Assembly: GCA_945613785.1 (NCBI GenBank)
Contig: CALZAJ010000050.1
Location: 1 to 9,508 of the forward strand
DNA length: 9,508 nucleotides
Direction: 5' to 3'
DNA from: an uncultured Verrucomicrobiota bacterium
GTDB lineage: Bacteria > Verrucomicrobiota > Kiritimatiellia > RFP12 > UBA1067
Both the position numbers and the translations under genes were made by a program. Below the pieces are notes generated by a model. That model searched no databases and was not told the origin of the DNA. It saw nothing but the letters and a program-made list of their open reading frames with translations. Positions 6,031 to 9,508 of this stretch are shown piece by piece. Each line of letters opens with the position of its first letter. Position 1 is the first letter of the stretch.

Positions 6031-6712
6031 TCAGATCGTCTATCTCGTCGGCGTCGTCGCCGCGGCCTGGGCCGTCACCTTCCTGCTGAGGGCCTTCCCG
6101 TTTCTTCTGTTTGCGGGCAAGAACCGCGAACTCCCGCCGGCGGTCGAGCGTATTGCAGGCTACATTTCGCCGGTCATCATCGCGGGACTGATCGTCTATT
6201 CCTACTACGGACTCTACACGGCGAAATATTTCGTCCCTGCGACGGACTGGGCCTGGCCGGTCCTGGCTGGCGTCCTGACGGTCGGACTTCAGCTCTTGAA
6301 GGGCAATCCGCTCGCGAGCATTCTCGCCGGCACGATTCTCTACATGTGCCTGATCGGTCTCACGGGCTGTGCCTCGGTACCGGTCGAGACGCTTCACTCT
6401 TCGCCGGCAAAGCCACTCATCCACATCACGAACAGCGGCATCCGCTATCGCGGCCGCACGGTGTTCCCCGCCGATGTGCACACGTTGCTCGAGCGGGACG
6501 GCGTGCCGAAGTCCGAGAACCTGCACGTGCTGGTCGATGAAGATTCCCTTGACCCGCACGCCGTGTGGGTTTTCACGCACAACTACCTCAACCGCTATGG
6601 CTACACCAAGGTGCTGCCTTCGCGCGGCGGCCGTCGTGGCGTTTCGACCAGTGAATGGACGAAAGAGGAGGAACGTCTGCGGGATATCTACAGGAGGAGC
6701 TCCCGCCGATGA
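6023..6712 (+). CDS. azlD: AzlD-family exporter subunit fused to an ExbD/TolR-like periplasmic tail with a lipobox at the junction
   Basis: Residues 1-~112 are a normal AzlD, the small partner of AzlC, with four membrane segments (~4-24, 47-64, 75-90, 96-114). AzlD proteins usually end here at about 100-110 residues, but this frame runs on to 229. The junction reads ILYMCLIGLTGCASVPVE: LTGC at 113-116 is a good lipobox, and the last membrane helix plus the preceding LKGNP (92-96) would make a good lipoprotein signal peptide. Residues ~132-200 (IHITNSGIRYRGRTVFPADV, then LHVLVDEDS and YGYTKVLPS) have the strand-helix-strand pattern of the ExbD/TolR periplasmic domain. The end is charged (EWTKEEERLRDIYRRSSRR). 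By the positive-inside rule (KNRE after helix 1, LKGN before helix 4) the C-terminus faces the periplasm, which suits such a domain. Alternatively an internal TTG at 6296 could give a separate 138-aa lipoprotein. The AzlD call is strong; the ExbD-like call is moderate. The stop overlaps the ligA ATG (ATGA). Confidence 0.8.
   Translation: MTSQIVYLVGVVAAAWAVTFLLRAFPFLLFAGKNRELPPAVERIAGYISPVIIAGLIVYSYYGLYTAKYFVPATDWAWPVLAGVLTVGLQLLKGNPLASILAGTILYMCLIGLTGCASVPVETLHSSPAKPLIHITNSGIRYRGRTVFPADVHTLLERDGVPKSENLHVLVDEDSLDPHAVWVFTHNYLNRYGYTKVLPSRGGRRGVSTSEWTKEEERLRDIYRRSSRR
6692..6699 (+). promoter_or_regulatory. Strong ribosome binding site of ligA
   Basis: AGGAGGAG lies 9 bases before the ATG at 6709 and is the best Shine-Dalgarno sequence in the window. 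It decides the ligA start in favour of 6709 over an in-frame upstream ATG at 6655, which would add 18 residues with no similarity to ligases. Confidence 0.85.
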
Positions 6713-8844
6713 GCAAGCAGGAAATCAAGGCGCGCATCGACGAACTGCGCAAGCTGATTGAGAAGGCGAACCGCGATTACTACGATCTCGCGCAGCCGAC
6801 GGTCGGTGATCGCGACTATGACCTCTGGGAGCAAGAGCTCCTGCGACTCGAGGACGAGAATCCCGAGTTCAAGGACGAAGCCTCGCCCGTCCGCAAGGTC
6901 GCCGGCGGCGTCACCGAGGGCTTTGCCAAGGTCACGCACAATCCGCCGATGCAGTCCTTGGACAAGACCCACGCCAAGGGCGAACTCGCCGATTTCGACG
7001 CCTTCATCCGCAAGACGATTTCGGGCTTCACTTACGTTGTCGAACCGAAGGTCGACGGCATTTCGTTGTCGCTCCGCTATGAGAACGGACGCCTCGTGCA
7101 GGCGGCGACCCGTGGCAACGGAGTCATCGGGGACGACATCACCGCAAACGCGGCCACGATCGCGTCCATTCCAAAGACCCTGCCGGCCGACGCCCCGCAG
7201 TCCTTGGAAGTCCGTGGCGAGGCCTACATGACGCGCGAGGGCTTCGTCGAGCTCAACGCCCGCCAGGCGGCGGCCGGGCTCGAGGAATTCGCCAATCCGC
7301 GCAATGCATGCGCCGGCTCGCTTAAGCAGCTTGATTCCCGCGTGACCGCATCGCGTCCGCTCGATGTCGTCATCTATAACGCGGGCGGCACGGGGTGCGA
7401 TGTTTTCGCCTCGCACTCCGAGATGATTGCCGCGTTCCGTCAGTGGGGCTTCCCCGTGGCGCCGTGGTCAAAGTACGTCAAGACACTCGAGGAGATGTCT
7501 GCGGCGATTGACGAGCTTCAGGAGCTTCGACATACCTTTAGCTTTGAAATCGACGGCGCGGTCATCAAGATCGACGAGCGTCGGTTCTACGATGTCCTCG
7601 GAGCGACCGCGCACGGTCCCCGCTGGGCGCGTGCCTACAAGTACGCGCCCGAGCGTGCGGAGACGATCGTCGAGGCGATTACCGTCCAGGTCGGGCGCAC
7701 GGGCATCCTGACGCCAGTTGCCGAGCTTCGTCCGACGGACCTCGCGGGTTCCACGATTTCCCGTGCGACGCTGCACAACGCCGACCAGATCGTCCGTCAG
7801 GACATCCGTATTGGCGACCACGTCTGGCTCGTCAAGGCCGGCGATGTCATTCCTGCGATTGATTCCGTCATCACAGAAAAGCGCACGGGCGCCGAGAAGG
7901 TCTTTGAGATGCCGACGGTCTGTCCCGTCTGCGGTGGTGCGGTCGAACGGTTGGAGGGCGAGGTGGCGACACGGTGCGTCAATCCTGCCTGCCCGGCGCA
8001 GTTGCAGCGACGGCTTGAGCATTTCTGCTCGCGCAACGCGCTCGATGTGAAGGCGTTGGGCGGACGCATTGCGGATGTGCTTGTCGAGAAGGGCATCGTG
8101 AAGGATCCTCTGGACCTCTTCTCCCTTGACTATGAGGGACTCCGCCGGCTGGATGTCGGCGAAGAGGGTCAGGTCCGCCGTTTCGGCAAGAATGCGGACA
8201 ACATGCGCGTTGCGGTCGAGGCCGCGAGGAAGATGCCGCTTGACCGCTGGCTCTTCGCCGTCGGCATCCCGAATGTCGGCGTCACGGTGGCGAAAGACAT
8301 CGCCGCCGAACACGCGAAGTTCAGTGAACTGCCGAACAGCCCCGTCCTGAAGGGCGTCATCGAGAATGATGCGCTGAAGGGCAAGGAACGCAAGATCCTC
8401 AAGATCAAGGTCGAGGCCGCAAAGGCCGTGCTGGCGTTCTTCGAGAGTCCGTATGGCACGCAGTTCCTCGCGCGGATGCAGGAACTCGGACTCGACCCGT
8501 CGAGCGCGCCGAAGGAAGCGGTCCGCACGGAGGGTCCGCTCGTCGGCGCCGGTTGTGTGCTCACGGGTTCGCTGTCGCGTCCGCGCGGCGAATATGCGAA
8601 GCTGATTGAACTCGCCGGCGGCATCGTCCAGAGTGCGGTCACCTCGAAGACGAAATACCTGATCGCCGGCGCCAACGTCGGTGCGACCAAGACCGAGAAG
8701 GCCCGCGCCCTCGGCACCGAGGTCATTGACGAGGCGAGGCTCCTCGAGCTCCTCGGCGGAGGTGCGGCCCGCCCGGAGACGGCGACAGGTCCTGCCCCAG
8801 CGGCCTCCGCTCCAGCCGTCCCGGTTCAGGCTGAACTCTTCTGA
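6709..8844 (+). CDS. ligA: NAD-dependent DNA ligase
   Basis: LigA seals nicks in DNA during replication and repair, using NAD+ to adenylate its own lysine. The 711 residues carry the full family layout. Domain Ia (1-~65) holds NRDYYDLAQPTVGDRDYD (21-38). The adenylation domain (~66-310) has the active-site K114 in EPKVDG, TRGNG (134-138), SLEVRGEAYM (165-174), EEFANPRNACAGS (192-204) and FEIDGAVIK (279-287). The OB fold (~315-395) includes VQVGRTG (326-332). A zinc finger has C405, C408, C423 and C428. The helix-hairpin-helix region (~435-600) is divergent, and a BRCT domain covers ~608-682. After it comes a 29-residue Gly/Ala/Pro-rich tail that ends in QAELF, a match to the sliding-clamp-binding pentapeptide. 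The catalytic residues are intact and the enzyme should be active. The start is fixed by AGGAGGAG and by the ATGA overlap with azlD. Being essential, it makes the operon continuously expressed. Confidence 0.97.
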   Translation: MSKQEIKARIDELRKLIEKANRDYYDLAQPTVGDRDYDLWEQELLRLEDENPEFKDEASPVRKVAGGVTEGFAKVTHNPPMQSLDKTHAKGELADFDAFIRKTISGFTYVVEPKVDGISLSLRYENGRLVQAATRGNGVIGDDITANAATIASIPKTLPADAPQSLEVRGEAYMTREGFVELNARQAAAGLEEFANPRNACAGSLKQLDSRVTASRPLDVVIYNAGGTGCDVFASHSEMIAAFRQWGFPVAPWSKYVKTLEEMSAAIDELQELRHTFSFEIDGAVIKIDERRFYDVLGATAHGPRWARAYKYAPERAETIVEAITVQVGRTGILTPVAELRPTDLAGSTISRATLHNADQIVRQDIRIGDHVWLVKAGDVIPAIDSVITEKRTGAEKVFEMPTVCPVCGGAVERLEGEVATRCVNPACPAQLQRRLEHFCSRNALDVKALGGRIADVLVEKGIVKDPLDLFSLDYEGLRRLDVGEEGQVRRFGKNADNMRVAVEAARKMPLDRWLFAVGIPNVGVTVAKDIAAEHAKFSELPNSPVLKGVIENDALKGKERKILKIKVEAAKAVLAFFESPYGTQFLARMQELGLDPSSAPKEAVRTEGPLVGAGCVLTGSLSRPRGEYAKLIELAGGIVQSAVTSKTKYLIAGANVGATKTEKARALGTEVIDEARLLELLGGGAARPETATGPAPAASAPAVPVQAELF

Positions 8845-8863
8845 CGGCGATTCCCATTCCAAC

Positions 8864-8898
8864 ATTCATCGTTCATCATTCATCATTCATACTTCAAA
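8864..8898. repeat. Heptameric tandem repeat (ATTCATC) in the ligA-rph gap
   Basis: Four consecutive 7-base units stand at 8864-8870 (ATTCATC), 8871-8877 (GTTCATC), 8878-8884 (ATTCATC) and 8885-8891 (ATTCATA), with a decayed fifth at 8892-8898 (CTTCAAA). The array fills most of the 63-bp gap and ends 9 bases before the rph ATG. No stem-loop and no T-run are seen, so ligA has no visible terminator. A weak -10-like CATACT (8888-8893), with TTCATC (8865-8870) 17 bp upstream, lies within the array but is too poor to call a promoter. The role is unknown; loss or gain of units would change the leader of rph. Confidence 0.75.
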
Positions 8899-8907
8899 CC
8901 TCTCCCT

Positions 8908-9508
8908 ATGCGCAAGGCCAATCAGCTCCGTAAGATCGAGATTATTCGTAACTTCACCAAGCATGCCGCGGGCAGTGTCCTCATCAAGTGGGGTGACACA
9001 TGGGTGCTGTGCACGGCGAGTGCCGAAGAGAAGGTCCCCCCGTTCCTTCGTGAGACGGGCAAGGGCTGGGTGACGGCTGAGTATTCGATGCTGCCGTCCT
9101 CGACGGGTGGCGGCCGCAAGGACCGTGACATCAAGAAGCTGAAGATGGACGCCCGTTCGACCGAGATCCAGCGTCTCATCGGCCGTGCGCTCCGTGCCGC
9201 GATTGACATCACGAAGCTCGGCGAGCGTCAGATCACGATTGACTGCGATGTCCTCCAGGCCGACGGCGGCACGCGCTGTGCGTCCATCACGGGCGGCATG
9301 GTGGCGCTCGAGCTCGCGGTGGCGAAGCTCCTCAAGGAGGGGAAGATCTCCGAGAATCCGATCGTCAACCGCGTCGCCGCGGTGTCCGTCGGCGTCTGCG
9401 ACGGCGTTCCGACGCTGGACCTCGACTACATCCACGATTCGACGGCGGAAGTCGACCTCAACGTGATCATGACGGACAAGGGCAAGTTCGTCGAGCTTCA
9501 GGGCTGTG
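8908..9508 (+). CDS. rph: Ribonuclease PH (tRNA nucleotidyltransferase), 3' end cut by the window edge
   Basis: RNase PH is a phosphate-dependent 3'-to-5' exoribonuclease that trims the 3' ends of tRNA precursors and works as a ring of six subunits. The first 200 of the usual ~240 residues are present. Family motifs seen: GSVLIKWGDTWVLCTAS (22-38), KVPPFL (42-47), GKGWVTAEYSMLP (51-63), STEIQRLIGRALRA (84-97) after the phosphate-binding R83, IDCDVLQADGGTRCASITGG (111-130), AAVSVGV (157-163), LDLDYIHDSTAEVDLNVIMT (170-189) with the catalytic-site acidic residues, and FVELQG (194-199). The N-terminus is short, beginning MRKANQLRK, so the usual DGR before the DQLR-like segment is missing. The usual MLPRAT is MLPSST, losing one basic residue of the tRNA-contact loop. 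The ATG at 8908 has no Shine-Dalgarno; a pyrimidine-rich CCTCTCCCT precedes it. It may be read through from ligA. Confidence 0.95.
   Translation, partial: MRKANQLRKIEIIRNFTKHAAGSVLIKWGDTWVLCTASAEEKVPPFLRETGKGWVTAEYSMLPSSTGGGRKDRDIKKLKMDARSTEIQRLIGRALRAAIDITKLGERQITIDCDVLQADGGTRCASITGGMVALELAVAKLLKEGKISENPIVNRVAAVSVGVCDGVPTLDLDYIHDSTAEVDLNVIMTDKGKFVELQGC

Noticed and set aside
7468..8865. A 465-codon open frame on the - strand
   Set aside because: It is antisense to ligA, which is beyond doubt. The predicted product is Arg/Asp/Leu-rich with no domain.
8865..8893. A possible promoter for rph (TTCATC, 17 bp, CATACT)
   Set aside because: Only 3 of 6 and 4 of 6 consensus bases match, and the elements lie within the heptad repeat, so the match is expected by chance.

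Overview
The window holds eight genes, all on the + strand, packed almost without gaps. It looks like chromosomal DNA from a GC-rich, Gram-negative bacterium. CMP-Kdo synthetase (KdsB) implies an LPS-type outer membrane, and the NAD-dependent ligase excludes archaea and eukaryotes. The gene content and the fused nucleotidyltransferase-kinase would fit the Planctomycetes-Verrucomicrobia-Chlamydiae group (for example Kiritimatiellota or Lentisphaerota). That placement is a guess from impression, not from any search. There are no rRNAs, tRNAs, transposases, CRISPR repeats or phage genes.

Layout. Bases 1-109 carry a strong GC-rich hairpin (probably the end of an upstream unit) and then an AT-rich promoter with a perfect extended -10 box. 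That box sits so close to the first ATG that the mRNA is probably leaderless. Next come: a membrane-anchored helical protein of unknown function (110-919); a sugar nucleotidyltransferase fused to an APH-type kinase, resembling MurU plus AmgK of peptidoglycan recycling (957-2657); a 696-residue protein I do not recognise (2654-4744); kdsB (4716-5462); azlC (5428-6030) and an azlD with a fused periplasmic, possibly lipid-anchored, ExbD/TolR-like tail (6023-6712); ligA (6709-8844); a 63-bp gap with a heptameric tandem repeat; and the first 200 codons of rph, RNase PH (8908 to the window edge).

From 957 to 8844 every junction is an overlap (4, 29, 35, 8 and 4 bp with the starts chosen here). The set is therefore probably one operon of about 8.7 kb read from the promoter at 73-102, with strong translational coupling. 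The first half leans towards the cell envelope: cell-wall sugar salvage, Kdo activation and a membrane protein. The second half combines amino-acid export, DNA ligation and, after the gap, RNA processing. Shared regulation through growth is more likely than one shared pathway.

The observations most worth following are: the AzlD-lipoprotein/ExbD-like fusion together with an AzlC that lacks its usual last membrane segments; a sliding-clamp-type pentapeptide at the extreme C-terminus of LigA; the unrecognised 696-aa protein coupled to cell-wall sugar genes; the leaderless promoter; the His/Cys tail of the bifunctional sugar enzyme; and the heptad repeat in front of rph. I did not find a clearly new defence or mobile system here.
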